Assembly (NCBI RefSeq): GCF_025917315.1
Contig: NZ_CP080627.1
Coordinates: forward strand, 372,001 to 436,000
Source of the DNA: Halomonas qaidamensis
Lineage (GTDB): Bacteria; Pseudomonadota; Gammaproteobacteria; Pseudomonadales; Halomonadaceae
DNA length: 64,000 nucleotides
Direction of reading: 5' to 3'
Positions 54,779 to 64,000 of the stretch are shown here, in pieces. Below the pieces are notes generated by a model, which was not told where the DNA came from, made no database searches, and worked only from the letters and a program-made list of their open reading frames with translations. A program made the position numbers and the translations under genes. Within the stretch, counting starts at the first letter, position 1. Each line of letters starts with the position of its first letter.

Positions 54779-57643
54779 TTAGCGTGGGTCGGTAAACGGC
54801 ACGCGTGCTTCTCGGTAGGGAGTGATATCACTGGGCGAATCGCCAGGGTTATAGCGAATATCTAACTGGTGTGATTGAAGAGTAGGCCACAGTGCTTGCA
54901 GTTCTCGCACGCTAACATCCAACGCTAGTGTGGCAAGTTGTTCACGGCGATCAAAGCGCACGTCCTCCAGTGCTGTGGCTTGCCAGTAGCGGTTTGCCAT
55001 GCCCTGTAAGCTCGTGTCTCGTTGGGTCAAACGAGAATGAACGGCTTGACGATGTGGTGCTAACGCTTCCTCGGTTAGTGTGTTCAGGCGCTCACCCGCT
55101 GCCGCCATAAAGGCGTCCATGCGCTCGGCGATCACACCGCTTTCAACATCCGGCGACTGCACTACCAAGGCAATACCCGGCGCTTCTAGCAGGGGGGAAT
55201 AGCCCGCATTAACAATATAGCCAAGCTGCTCCTCGGTACGCAGTTGCTGATAAAAGGGTGTATCCAACCACTGAGCCAACACGCTAAGGCGTGCCTGCTC
55301 TTCAGCGGTCTTGTCGCGGCCCTGCAAATAACGCAGCACAAGTGACTCTTCACGGGTGCTGTGCGGGTGGAGCACGGCAGACTCATTGCTTACCTGGAGC
55401 GGTTCAAGCGTTGGAATGTCTTCACGAGTGAGGCGCGGCGTTAACGCTCCGCGTATTACATTAGCTTGCTTACGCGCTAGATCTTGGTCCAGATTACCAA
55501 CGGCCATTGCGTCAATGTATAGCGCATCTAAAAACCGTTTTCGGAAGTTTTCCAAATGGTGACGCTCTAATCGCTGGCTGGCGTCAAGTAATTCAGCCGT
55601 TGACCACTGAGGGGTCAATAATGCTTCGCCCAGTGCACGGCTTGCTTGGCCATAAAGTGATGCTTGGGGAGCATTGCGCCACTCGCGCTGAAATTGATAA
55701 CGCACACGTTCAAAAGCGCTGGGGGAAATATCGGCGTGCTTAAGCTGCTCAATCGCCTGCTCTATCAGTGGCGTTTGGCCATCCCGCCAGCCTGAAAACG
55801 ACAGCGTCATACCACGTCCGTGAGCATAGGCACTGAACGATTGGCCAGCCAACCAGGCTGGATATAACGACTCGTTTAGACTGTCATTTAACCAACCCGC
55901 TAAGAGGCGGGTAAGGACCGCTTCTTCTGGTGAGTAGCTGGCGCTGGGGTGTTGAAGGCTTACTCGCCACTCAACGCTTGGGGTGTTAAAGCGGCTATCT
56001 TGCATGTGCCATGCGGTAAACGAAGGCACATCAATCAACGTCTCAGGGCGCTCGTCTTGCCCCGCCTTGAGGGTGAGGTCGCTGGCGATAAAAGGGTTGG
56101 GTTCAGGTAGCGCTAAACCGCCAAGTGTTTGGCCTGGCTGGTTGGGGGGGAGTTCTTTCCACTGGGTGTTGAACCAGGGGGAGATGGTGTCACTTTCTAC
56201 ATCCGGCGCCGAGTAGAAGCGCAGCATGTTGTCTGGTGTCAGCGCATCGAGATACACCTGCTGGCGCTCACTATCCATGCCATCCATCCTATAAGGCGCA
56301 TACTGCACATCATCCACTGGATAGCGAGAAAGACTCATGGCTAAGCGAGTGGCTTCCTGCTGCGGTGCGCCATGCTGCTGAAAACGAAATGCTTGTTCAT
56401 TTAGGTTTTGTTGTTCTTCGTAACGCCATTCAGCCAATCCTTCCTTACGTATTTGCTCAATGGCAGCAAACAGCGTGGCCTCGATATCGTCCAGCCGCTG
56501 TGCACCAGCAGGCGTTAAGCTAATGGAAACAGTAAACAGAGCTTCATTGCCGTCTCCTCGGCCCACTCCCGCCGAAAGTGCATCTGCAAGTCCCTCTTTG
56601 CGTAGCGCTGCCAATAAACTGCCGTCACCTTCATCGCCAAGCAGATGGGAAATTAGCTGAGTTGGTTTGGTACGGTAGTCGTCGGTAGGATCAGGAATCG
56701 GGAAATAGAAGCGTAGCTGACGGCGATCCTGTAATGACTGACGTTCAATGTAGCGAGGCAGCGTGTCTGGATCGACCAGCGGTGCGTCAATGGTTGGAAC
56801 GCTTAGGTCGTTATCTGGAAGGCTGGCAAAGCGTTCCACTACCAGTGCTTCAAGGGTATCAAGCGGCTGAGGGGCAACAATAGCCAAGTTCATTACGTTG
56901 GCATCATAGTAGCGATGATAAAAATCAATCACTCGCTCGCGCAGGGTGGCCTCACCTTCCGGTGGGCTTGCCAGCGTGTCACGGCTGCCAACTGCAAAGC
57001 CCGTGGTGGCATTATCTGGGTTGAGTAACTGGTTCAGTACATCGTTTTCACGGCGGGATTCATCGCGAATGCGAGCCATGTACTCAGAGTGAACAATATT
57101 CCGTTCGCTTTCCAACTGGTCGGCGTTAAACAGCGGTGAAAGGAAAAATTCGCTAAAACGATCCAATGCGCCCGGCAGCGCTGAAGGCTCAATATCAAAA
57201 AAATAGTTGGTATCTTGCTGGGCGGTAAACGCGTTGTGGGAGCCTGCATTATCCGAAATATAGCGCTGATAGGCATCAGACTGAGGGTACGGTTCAGTGC
57301 CCAAAAACAGCATATGCTCTAAGAAGTGGGCTAGCCCTTGCAGGTCGTCAGGGTCTTGAGCGCTGCCAACGCGAACGTTCATCGAGGCAGCGGCTTTATC
57401 GGCGTCTGGGTCGCTCACAAGTAACGCTTGAAGGCCATTTTCTAGCGTCAGCACGCGGTAGTCGCGTTCATCAAAAGGGCTGACGATAGGGGTAATGGCG
57501 TCTTTTACAGGGGTGTCTGGAGTAAGTGCCGTATTTTCAGCAAAGGCGAAAGAGGGCACGTACCAAGCAACGCCTATGACAACGCCGATAAGGGCCTGCC
57601 GTGCAGCGTAGTGGTTGGGCAGAGGTTCATTAGATCGCAACAT
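54779..57643 (-). CDS. pitrilysin/insulinase-family (M16) zinc protease
   Basis: A 954-residue exported metalloprotease. The N-terminal hydrophobic stretch (ALIGVVIGVAWYVPSFAFA, about 16-34) is a signal peptide, so it should act in the periplasm. The inverted zinc motif is H106-F-L-E109-H110 (LAHFLEHMLFLG), with a downstream glutamate in ERNIVHSEY. The second half repeats the M16 fold without the zinc site, as in E. coli protease III. ATG 57643 is chosen before the signal peptide; the frame runs to 57697, overlapping the SRAP gene. Confidence 0.93.
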   Translation of the reverse strand: MLRSNEPLPNHYAARQALIGVVIGVAWYVPSFAFAENTALTPDTPVKDAITPIVSPFDERDYRVLTLENGLQALLVSDPDADKAAASMNVRVGSAQDPDDLQGLAHFLEHMLFLGTEPYPQSDAYQRYISDNAGSHNAFTAQQDTNYFFDIEPSALPGALDRFSEFFLSPLFNADQLESERNIVHSEYMARIRDESRRENDVLNQLLNPDNATTGFAVGSRDTLASPPEGEATLRERVIDFYHRYYDANVMNLAIVAPQPLDTLEALVVERFASLPDNDLSVPTIDAPLVDPDTLPRYIERQSLQDRRQLRFYFPIPDPTDDYRTKPTQLISHLLGDEGDGSLLAALRKEGLADALSAGVGRGDGNEALFTVSISLTPAGAQRLDDIEATLFAAIEQIRKEGLAEWRYEEQQNLNEQAFRFQQHGAPQQEATRLAMSLSRYPVDDVQYAPYRMDGMDSERQQVYLDALTPDNMLRFYSAPDVESDTISPWFNTQWKELPPNQPGQTLGGLALPEPNPFIASDLTLKAGQDERPETLIDVPSFTAWHMQDSRFNTPSVEWRVSLQHPSASYSPEEAVLTRLLAGWLNDSLNESLYPAWLAGQSFSAYAHGRGMTLSFSGWRDGQTPLIEQAIEQLKHADISPSAFERVRYQFQREWRNAPQASLYGQASRALGEALLTPQWSTAELLDASQRLERHHLENFRKRFLDALYIDAMAVGNLDQDLARKQANVIRGALTPRLTREDIPTLEPLQVSNESAVLHPHSTREESLVLRYLQGRDKTAEEQARLSVLAQWLDTPFYQQLRTEEQLGYIVNAGYSPLLEAPGIALVVQSPDVESGVIAERMDAFMAAAGERLNTLTEEALAPHRQAVHSRLTQRDTSLQGMANRYWQATALEDVRFDRREQLATLALDVSVRELQALWPTLQSHQLDIRYNPGDSPSDITPYREARVPFTDPR

Positions 57644-57651
57644 TACGGCTC

Positions 57652-58329
57652 CTATGACACAGCCCAGCGCAGCATTGGACCCACCGGATGGGCGCAAGAC
57701 AATGACTGATAGGCAGGGTTATTAACATGTTTTGATACCGGAAAAGCGCCTAACAGTTCCAATGGCGCGGGCATTAATAATGAATTGAGTGATTCAGCAG
57801 GGGTTGTTGGATCCAGCCAGCGCGTTAGGGCGTCTGGGGGGATGACAACGGGTAAGCGGTCTGTAAGTGAAGAAAGGCAAGCGTTGGCTGGCACGCTGAT
57901 TAGCGCCGTCGAGTCAGTAAAGGCGGTGAGCGTTGTGTGGTAGCGGCACCATAACGCGCCCAATAAGAGTGGCCCCCGATTAACGTGGGTGACTAAGTAG
58001 GGTTGTTTGCTGTGTGCTTGTATTTTCCAGATATAAAATCCGCTAACGGGAATGACGCAGCGTCGAGCGCTAAACGCTTCGCTAAACATGGCACGTTGGT
58101 TAAGGGTTTCTGCTCTGGCGCAATGGGGGGCGTGGTCGAGTACTTTTAGCCAAGGAGGGGTAAGCCCCCAGAATAATGGCTGAAGCTGGTGGCGGCCCTG
58201 TTCAAGGCGTATTGCCGAGACAGGCTGGCGGGGTGCTAGGTTAGGCGATTCGATCAGTGGTTCAGCATTAGTAAGCGAGGGTACAAGGCGTGATAGCGCG
58301 AGGCGCTGTACGTGAAGGCGTCCCGTCAT
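57652..58329 (-). CDS. SRAP-family protein lacking the catalytic residues
   Basis: A 225-residue member of the SRAP (YedK/HMCES) family, which normally shields abasic sites in single-stranded DNA through Cys2. The fold is recognisable from NLAPRQ, FWGLTPPW, ARAETL, RRCVIPVSGFYIW and the DRLPVV segment. The key residues differ: Cys2 is Thr2 (MTGRL for MCGRY), the active-site Glu in GFYEW is Ile100, and the His of the HDRMP-type motif is Thr156. Crosslinking chemistry is therefore not expected. It could be a binding-only protein or a drifting paralogue. It has a normal frame and start. Confidence 0.85.
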   Translation of the reverse strand: MTGRLHVQRLALSRLVPSLTNAEPLIESPNLAPRQPVSAIRLEQGRHQLQPLFWGLTPPWLKVLDHAPHCARAETLNQRAMFSEAFSARRCVIPVSGFYIWKIQAHSKQPYLVTHVNRGPLLLGALWCRYHTTLTAFTDSTALISVPANACLSSLTDRLPVVIPPDALTRWLDPTTPAESLNSLLMPAPLELLGAFPVSKHVNNPAYQSLSCAHPVGPMLRWAVS

Positions 58330-58515
58330 GCCTGTCTCCTTATGCGAAATAGGGGGAGTGATGGTGCAAAATGGCGGGGTGGCACAACATTAGGTTAAAT
58401 GTCGTGTTTTAGTGTCGAAAACAGTGTTCGATGTAAGGTATCCTAGCGTATCCCTTGCTCACGCTAAAGCGCGATGAGGCCTCCTCCTGTTTGCCGCTGA
58501 CCTTAAGAGATCGCC

Positions 58516-59130
58516 ATGGCCCGTCCTAGACAGCATGCGCCCGATGCCCTTCACGCGCAGGTCATGCACGCTTGTGATGAGTGGTTGGCTAAGCAGCCAG
58601 TCCATGGTTTATCACTGCGTGCCCTGGCCAGAGAAGTGGGTTGCGCGCCAAGTACGCTGCTGAAATTATATGGCAGCTTTAATAACTTATTGCAGTACGT
58701 CAACGTTGAAACGCTGGCACGCTTACAGCATACCATTACTAGCCTGGCAGAAGATGATCCGGAGCCATGGCTGCGCTCGTTAGCACTTGCTTATTGGCGT
58801 TTCGCTGAACAGGGTTGCTATCGCTGGCAACTGTTATTTGATTATCCTCTCGCCCAAGAAGGTGAATTGGACCAGCGCCAGAGCGACCTGATTGAAGCGC
58901 TGTTCACTCAAGTAGAAACATCGCTAAAACAGTATCAGCCAGCATTAGACGACCTGGAGGCACGACGCCTTGGTCGTACTCTTTGGGGAAGTGTGCATGG
59001 CTTGGTACAACTTGGGCTAAATGAGCGCCTAGGTTATTGGCAAGGGCAGCAGCTAAAGGTGGATGAACTACTGGATCAGCTAATGAGCACAGTGCTGGCT
59101 GGCCTTCGCCACCGGGAGGCAGGGACGTGA
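58516..59130 (+). CDS. TetR/AcrR-family transcriptional regulator
   Basis: A 204-residue repressor-type protein. The N-terminal helix-turn-helix is seen in LSLRALAREVGCAPSTLLKLYGSFNNLLQYV (about 32-62), and a C-terminal ligand-binding domain of the WHG type follows. It overlaps plsC by four bases, so it may regulate it, perhaps in membrane-lipid balance; this is inference from the overlap. It starts with ATG behind TAAGAGAT. Confidence 0.9.
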   Translation: MARPRQHAPDALHAQVMHACDEWLAKQPVHGLSLRALAREVGCAPSTLLKLYGSFNNLLQYVNVETLARLQHTITSLAEDDPEPWLRSLALAYWRFAEQGCYRWQLLFDYPLAQEGELDQRQSDLIEALFTQVETSLKQYQPALDDLEARRLGRTLWGSVHGLVQLGLNERLGYWQGQQLKVDELLDQLMSTVLAGLRHREAGT

Positions 59131-59789
59131 CGTGGTGGTTGAAAATGATTCGCTGCTTACTGCGTCGCGTTATCTATGTGGTTATGCGGATATGCTACCG
59201 CTTCTCTGTTCATGGGCAAGACTATCTGCCTAAAAACGGCGCGGCGTTAGTGGTGTGTAATCATGTCAGTTTTATGGACGCGTTGGTGCTTGGCGGCGGT
59301 AGCCCCAGGCCGCTGCGGTTTGTGATGGATCAGCCTATTTTTGAGTCTCGCTGGCTAAAGTGGTGGTTTCAGCTGGTGGGCGCGATTCCGATTGAGTCAG
59401 AGCGGCACAGCCCTGGGGCGTTGCGTCGGACGCTGGATGAAGTAAGCCAAGCGTTGCGGGCAGGTGACGTTGTGATGGTCTTCCCTGAAGGGCGGATAAC
59501 CCCTGACGGCGAAATTCATAACTTTCGGCGCGGACTCGAAACTATTCTTGCCCGCGATAATGTGCCGGTAATTCCCGCTGGTTTAGCGGGACTGTGGGGG
59601 TCTTGGACGTCACACTACGGTGGCAAAGCGCTCAAAAAATGGCCATCGCGTTTTCGTGCTCCGGTCAGTCTTCACTTTGGCCCACCTGTCTCAATTCATG
59701 AGGTAGAAGGTGTTGCGTTGCGTCGCTATTTAGAAACCCGGGTGAGGGCGCTGAAGGCGGCAGGCGATAGCGAAATCGCCCACCGTTAA
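59127..59789 (+). CDS. 1-acyl-sn-glycerol-3-phosphate acyltransferase (PlsC-like)
   Basis: Transfers an acyl chain to lysophosphatidate to make phosphatidate at the inner membrane. The 220-residue protein has the NHVSFMD (HX4D) motif, PLRFVMDQPIFES, and FPEGRITPDGEI. It starts with GTG in overlap with the TetR stop. It is a single-domain form. Confidence 0.88.
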   Translation: MTWWLKMIRCLLRRVIYVVMRICYRFSVHGQDYLPKNGAALVVCNHVSFMDALVLGGGSPRPLRFVMDQPIFESRWLKWWFQLVGAIPIESERHSPGALRRTLDEVSQALRAGDVVMVFPEGRITPDGEIHNFRRGLETILARDNVPVIPAGLAGLWGSWTSHYGGKALKKWPSRFRAPVSLHFGPPVSIHEVEGVALRRYLETRVRALKAAGDSEIAHR

Positions 59790-59852
59790 ACGATATCTGC
59801 TATATCACCTCTGTCTCAGCCACAAAGCCGCACCGTCTGCCGCAATAATAGA

Positions 59853-61127
59853 TTAGCGACGTGCAAGGCGCAGCTTTTGCCAGCAGCGTGCCGAGGTGAT
59901 TAGGTTGTCGCGGATTTCTAAAATCTCCATCCGCGTATTGCCGATCTGTAAACAGGCAGGCCCTTCCGGAAATGCTTCCAGGTGCTCAAGAATTAAGCCA
60001 TTCAGGGTCTTAGGGCCGTCGGTAGGCAGTTGCCAGCCCAGCATTTTGTTGATTTCTCGGATGTTGGCCGTGCCTTCAATCACATGGCTGCCATCATCTT
60101 GCTGATGGATCTCTTCATCCTCTGAGACGTCGGTAGTAAATTCCCCGACAATTTCCTCAAGAATATCTTCGAGCGTTACCAAGCCTTCTACGTCGCCGTA
60201 TTCATCTACCACGATGCCAATGCGGCGCTTCTGTTTTTGGAAGTTCAGCAGTTGGGTATGCAACGGCGTGGATTCTGGAATGAAATACGGTTCCCGCGCC
60301 TCTTGGACAATTGCCGCTTTGGTGACTTCGCTGCGCGATAAAAAACGCGCTGCGTTGCGTAGGTGCAACATGCCAATAATATTGTTGATATCGCCTTTGT
60401 ATACGGGTAATCGAGTGTGCTGACTGGTACGGATCTGGGTCAGGATATCTTCCAGCGTGTCGTCGAGGTCGATGCCCAGCACTTCGTGCCTTGGCACCAT
60501 GATGTCGTTAACCGTGACATTCTCAAGGTCAAGAATCGACAGCAGCATAGCACGGTGACGATAGGGAATAAGTGTGCCTGCTTCATGGACGACGGTGCGT
60601 AGTTCATCGCGGGTTAGGCTGTCACCACCGTTCTCAACGCTTTTAACGCCCATCAGGCGCAACAGGCCATTAGAGATAACGTTGACTAGCCACACCAAGG
60701 GATAAAGTAGTTTGAGCAGTGGCTCCAGACCTAGCGAGGTGGGGTAAGCGATTCGCTCAGGTTTGATGGCCGCGTAGGTTTTAGGCGTGACTTCGGCAAA
60801 AATAAGAATCGTAATCGTCAGCAGTGCAGTAGAAATAGCGGGGCCTGAAACATCACCAAAGAAGTGAATAGCGATGATGGTAGCAATCGAGGCGGCTAAA
60901 TTATTGACGAAGTTATTGCCAATTAGGATGACACCAATCAATCGGTCGGGGCGTGTTAACAAGCGCATAACACGTTTGGCGCGGCGATCACCGCTGTTCG
61001 CTTGGTGGCTAAGTCGATAGCGGTTTATCGACATCATGCCTGTTTCAGAACTGGAGAAAAAGGCAGACAGCAGTATCAGTATGGCTAGCAGGCCGAACAG
61101 TAACCCCAGGGGGAAGTCGTCGCTCAA
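59853..61127 (-). CDS. HlyC/CorC-family membrane transporter (CorB-type, DUF21-CBS)
   Basis: A 424-residue membrane protein. Residues 1-190 form a DUF21 domain of four helices (SAFFSSSETGMMSINRYRLSH). Two CBS domains follow (about 205-330, VNDIMVPRHEVLGIDL, GIVVDEYGDVEGLVTLEDILEEIVGEFTTD), then the CorC_HlyC domain (about 345-420). The family is linked to magnesium or cobalt efflux. It is monocistronic. Confidence 0.93.
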   Translation of the reverse strand: MSDDFPLGLLFGLLAILILLSAFFSSSETGMMSINRYRLSHQANSGDRRAKRVMRLLTRPDRLIGVILIGNNFVNNLAASIATIIAIHFFGDVSGPAISTALLTITILIFAEVTPKTYAAIKPERIAYPTSLGLEPLLKLLYPLVWLVNVISNGLLRLMGVKSVENGGDSLTRDELRTVVHEAGTLIPYRHRAMLLSILDLENVTVNDIMVPRHEVLGIDLDDTLEDILTQIRTSQHTRLPVYKGDINNIIGMLHLRNAARFLSRSEVTKAAIVQEAREPYFIPESTPLHTQLLNFQKQKRRIGIVVDEYGDVEGLVTLEDILEEIVGEFTTDVSEDEEIHQQDDGSHVIEGTANIREINKMLGWQLPTDGPKTLNGLILEHLEAFPEGPACLQIGNTRMEILEIRDNLITSARCWQKLRLARR

Positions 61128-61245
61128 GTCGAAAGTTCCTTTGTGGCGTATTAGGCTCGATTTGTAGAAGTATGGAAGTGGCCTGTCAAGACCACTGTTA
61201 TCAACGCCAAGCTAAGTCAGTGCTGATAATGCGATAAGCATGTGT

Positions 61246-62043
61246 TTAGCGATTGAGCAATATTTCCAGTACAAACTTACTGCCAAAGTAAGCAAGCAGT
61301 AACAGTACGCACCCACCTAGCGTCCAGCGCACAGCACGCATGCCGCGCCAGCCAAAACGATATCGACCCACTAAAAGCGTGGTAAAAATAATCCAGGCGC
61401 CCAGCGAAAGTACCGTTTTATGTACCAAATGCTGAGCAAACATATTGTCGAGGAAAATGAGCCCGCTGATGATCGAGAGTGTTAGCAACAGAATGCCCGA
61501 CCATACCAGTTCAAACAGTACTCTTTCCATGGTCGTCAGCGGTGGTAACGATTGCACAATGCCGCGAATATGGTGATGGCGCAGTGCTTGGTTCTGCAAG
61601 CCGACTAATACCGCTTGAATCGCTGCAATCGCCAAAACGGCAAAGGCCAGAGCAGAGCTGACGGCGTGTAGTAAAATGCCGGGTGTTAAGCCGCTGTGAC
61701 TGCCCTGGCTAGGAAGCCAAGTGGCAACAATAAGCGCGATACCCGCGAGAGGGAATAGCACAATGCCAGCGTTAAGCACAGGCTTAAACAAGCTGGCGAC
61801 CAACACCACATTAACAGCCACAGCCATCAAAAGCGTAGCGCTGGTAGTGAAGCCGGGAAGTAGCCCCGGGGCTGCACTAACAAGTTCTACGACCACTGGG
61901 ATATGCAGCAAAAGTCCCAGTGCACCGAGTAAGCGCACCATACCCTGGCGGGGTGGTACGCGGCGAAATAAAGTCATGCCCTGCCAAATAGCAGCGGCAA
62001 CATAAAGAATAAAAGCGATCGTGGCGAAAGGGAGCGCCTGCAT
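61246..62043 (-). CDS. CcsA/YpjD-like inner-membrane protein
   Basis: A 265-residue protein with eight hydrophobic helices. The SLGAWIIFTTLLVGRYRFGWRGMRAVRW segment near the end and LHAVSSALAFAVLAIAA in the middle mark the CcsA/ResC-type cytochrome-assembly fold. It lies opposite ffh, as in many gammaproteobacteria. The exact role is unknown; it is named by family only. Confidence 0.85.
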   Translation of the reverse strand: MQALPFATIAFILYVAAAIWQGMTLFRRVPPRQGMVRLLGALGLLLHIPVVVELVSAAPGLLPGFTTSATLLMAVAVNVVLVASLFKPVLNAGIVLFPLAGIALIVATWLPSQGSHSGLTPGILLHAVSSALAFAVLAIAAIQAVLVGLQNQALRHHHIRGIVQSLPPLTTMERVLFELVWSGILLLTLSIISGLIFLDNMFAQHLVHKTVLSLGAWIIFTTLLVGRYRFGWRGMRAVRWTLGGCVLLLLAYFGSKFVLEILLNR

Positions 62044-62304
62044 GATGCTATCCGTGCGCCTTGCAGCGCGTTGTTGAGATCAATGTTGTAAAGACAAGGC
62101 TATAAAAACCAGCATTGTGAAAATCAGCAATGCGAAACCGTTCAATCTAGAACAGTCTGCCTACTATAACCAATCATAGCGGCGTCGCACAGCCATCGAT
62201 AACCAACGTTGACGACCATGGAGACTCGCGCGGCGAGCGCGTATAATCGCCTACACATTCGTCCGGTGAGACCGCCCGGCGACAACGACGGAGGCAGAGG
62301 CCCC

Positions 62305-63723
62305 ATGTTTCAGAATCTGAGTGAGCGTCTTTCCCAGACGTTGAAGTCGATCAAAGGCCAAGCGCGGCTAACTGACGACAACATTAAAGACACCCTGCGC
62401 GAGGTGCGTAAAGCCCTGTTAGAGGCCGATGTTGCCTTGCCGGTGGTGAAAGCATTTATTGAGCGTGTACGCGAACGTGCTGTTGGTCAGGAAGTCTCGA
62501 AGAGCCTTTCGCCAGGCCAACAATTTGTCAAAATCGTCCAGCAAGAGCTGGAAGCGATTATGGGCGAAGCCAATGAAGGCTTATCCCTAAAAAGTTCGCC
62601 TGCGGTTGTGTTGATGGCCGGCCTGCAGGGGGCGGGTAAAACCACCTCTGTTGCCAAGCTGGCGCGTTACCTGCGCGAGCGCGAAAAGAAAAAAGTGCTG
62701 GTAGTCTCTGCCGATGTCTACCGCCCAGCGGCCATCGATCAGCTTGAGACGCTGGCAAAAGAAGTTCAGGTGGATTTCTTCCCCTCTCGTTCCGATCAAA
62801 AACCGGTGGATATTGCCACGGCGGCGATCAAGCACGCCAAAATTCAGTTTCATGATGTTGTCCTAGTCGATACCGCCGGGCGGCTAGCCATCGATGAAGC
62901 GATGATGGCTGAAATTCAGGCCCTGCATAAGGCCATTTCACCGGACGAAACGCTGTTTGTGGTTGATGCCATGACCGGCCAGGATGCGGTGAATACAGCG
63001 AAAGCATTTCACGATGCTCTGCCGCTGACCGGGGTGATTCTTACCAAGGCTGACGGTGACGCCCGTGGTGGTGCGGCGCTTTCGGTTCGCCATATTACTG
63101 GCAAGCCGATTAAGTTCATGGGGGTTGGTGAGAAGGTAGACGCCCTTGAGCCTTTCCACCCGGATCGCGTGGCATCACGGATTCTGGGTATGGGCGACAT
63201 GCTGTCGCTGATCGAAGAAGCCGAACGCACGGTAGATAAAGATAAAGCCGCTAAACTGGCCAGTAAGGTCAAAAAGGGCGATGGCTTTGATCTGGAAGAT
63301 TTTCGTGATCAGTTACAGCAGCTCAAGAAAATGGGTGGCATGGGCGGCCTGCTTGGTAAGTTACCCGGCATGGGGCAAATGGCAGAAATGGCCCAAGGCC
63401 CCGGCCCGGAAAAAGAGCTGGGCAAGCTGGAAGCGTTGATTAACTCTATGACGCCAAAAGAGCGCCGCAAGCCGGATATTATCAATGGTTCGCGCAAACG
63501 TCGTATTGCTGCGGGTGCTGGCCTGCAAGTGCCGGATCTAAATCGTCTGCTAAAACAGCATAAGCAGATGCAGAAAATGATGAAAAAAGCGGGCAAAAAA
63601 GGCGGCATGCAGAAAATGATGCGCGGTATGTCCGGCATGATGGGCGGCGGCGGGCCGGGTGGACCAGGTGGTCCCGGTGGCATGGGCGGTATGGGTGGCC
63701 CTGGCGGCCTTCCTTGGCGTTAA
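62305..63723 (+). CDS. ffh: signal recognition particle protein Ffh
   Basis: Binds signal sequences and 4.5S RNA and targets ribosomes to the membrane. The 472-residue protein has the N domain (FQNLSERLSQTLKSIKGQARLT), the G domain with GLQGAGKTTSVAKLA, DVYRPAAIDQL, DTAGR and TKADGD, and a Met-rich M domain ending in a long glycine/methionine tail. ATG 62305 is supported by the family N-terminus; the frame extends back to 62209. Confidence 0.97.
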   Translation: MFQNLSERLSQTLKSIKGQARLTDDNIKDTLREVRKALLEADVALPVVKAFIERVRERAVGQEVSKSLSPGQQFVKIVQQELEAIMGEANEGLSLKSSPAVVLMAGLQGAGKTTSVAKLARYLREREKKKVLVVSADVYRPAAIDQLETLAKEVQVDFFPSRSDQKPVDIATAAIKHAKIQFHDVVLVDTAGRLAIDEAMMAEIQALHKAISPDETLFVVDAMTGQDAVNTAKAFHDALPLTGVILTKADGDARGGAALSVRHITGKPIKFMGVGEKVDALEPFHPDRVASRILGMGDMLSLIEEAERTVDKDKAAKLASKVKKGDGFDLEDFRDQLQQLKKMGGMGGLLGKLPGMGQMAEMAQGPGPEKELGKLEALINSMTPKERRKPDIINGSRKRRIAAGAGLQVPDLNRLLKQHKQMQKMMKKAGKKGGMQKMMRGMSGMMGGGGPGGPGGPGGMGGMGGPGGLPWR

Positions 63724-64000
63724 GTCACTGTTGGCAATGTCGCAACGTGCTTGGCAAGGTTGACGGCTTATGAGTTTTCTGGCTGTCAGGCTTTCCAAGC
63801 CGAGCGCATTTGCGTAGAATGCGGCCTCTTCATGCGTGGGTGTTGGCAAAAATGCGCAAGCATCGGCTTACTATCTGCCAGTGAAGATCCTGATGGTACG
63901 CAGCAAATCACTGATTTTGATCTGCGGTACCGAGAAAATAGTATGACGAGTGTTCTGTTAGCGATCTGCGCTATTTCACACTCTCGTAACCTCAACCGAA
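63724..64000. other. region downstream of ffh, window end
   Basis: 277 bases with no complete gene. TTTCCA-N17-TAGAAT near 63800-63828 is a possible promoter for whatever follows; in related genomes rpsP (S16) follows ffh, but it is not in this window. Confidence 0.45.

Overview
The window looks like a chromosomal segment from a gammaproteobacterium of the Halomonadaceae (Halomonas or close relatives). The grounds are the gene families and their order: nar operon with a parvulin and molybdenum-cofactor genes, acetoacetyl-CoA reductase, minCDE, and ffh next to a divergent CcsA/YpjD-like gene. Moderate G+C housekeeping DNA surrounds a more AT-rich accessory stretch. This assignment rests on resemblance only; no 16S rRNA gene is present.

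Layout. (1) 0.2-12.8 kb, + strand: anaerobic respiration block with hemN, narGHJI, a parvulin-type prolyl isomerase, moaB, moeA, a DGC-domain zinc-binding protein and moaA. It encodes nitrate reductase A and much of the cofactor and haem supply it needs. (2) 13.2-17.3 kb: two c-di-GMP genes (an MHYT-PAS-GGDEF-EAL protein with a spoiled GGDEF motif, and a membrane diguanylate cyclase) and a tiny membrane protein. (3) 17.5-23.8 kb: accessory DNA with a two-gene unit (unknown protein with a possible HTH, plus a uracil-DNA-glycosylase-like protein), a small Cys-rich protein, and a three-gene unit of two dynamin-like GTPases flanking a membrane-anchored coiled-coil protein. (4) 24.1-46.0 kb: a large composite type III-B CRISPR locus. 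It holds cmr1-6 plus cas6, three CRISPR arrays with related 36-bp repeats and a shared leader, a Card1/Can2-like CARF nuclease, Csx16, an unknown coiled-coil membrane protein, a decayed second cas6, a DarT-DarG toxin-antitoxin pair, a lipoprotein, cas1-cas2 and an NE0113/Csm6-type CARF protein. A three-gene metabolic block (Gfo/Idh oxidoreductase, SDR, TPR-like protein) sits between array 1 and the CARF nuclease. (5) 46.1-64 kb: core genes, namely a LprI-like lysozyme inhibitor homologue, initiator tRNA-Met, phaB, a DUF349 protein, minCDE, sbcB, a pitrilysin protease, a SRAP-family protein lacking its catalytic residues, a TetR regulator, plsC, a CorB/HlyC-type transporter, a CcsA/YpjD-like protein and ffh.

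How region 4 may work: Cas10/Cmr2 starts directly in the palm fold, without the N-terminal HD nuclease domain, but keeps GGDD. The complex should therefore signal by cyclic oligoadenylate. Two CARF proteins are candidate receivers, and Csx16 is a candidate off-switch. All three arrays have their leader on the right, so crRNAs are read from the minus strand. A 115-bp remnant of the CARF nuclease gene beside array 1 and the decayed cas6 beside DarT show that the locus grew by duplication and rearrangement.

The best candidates for undescribed biology are the UDG-like two-gene unit, the dynamin triad, the coiled-coil membrane protein inside the CRISPR locus, the DarTG pair embedded there, and a repeated AAAATTTTTG-centred upstream motif shared by several parts of that locus. 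No integrase, transposase or rRNA gene was seen.
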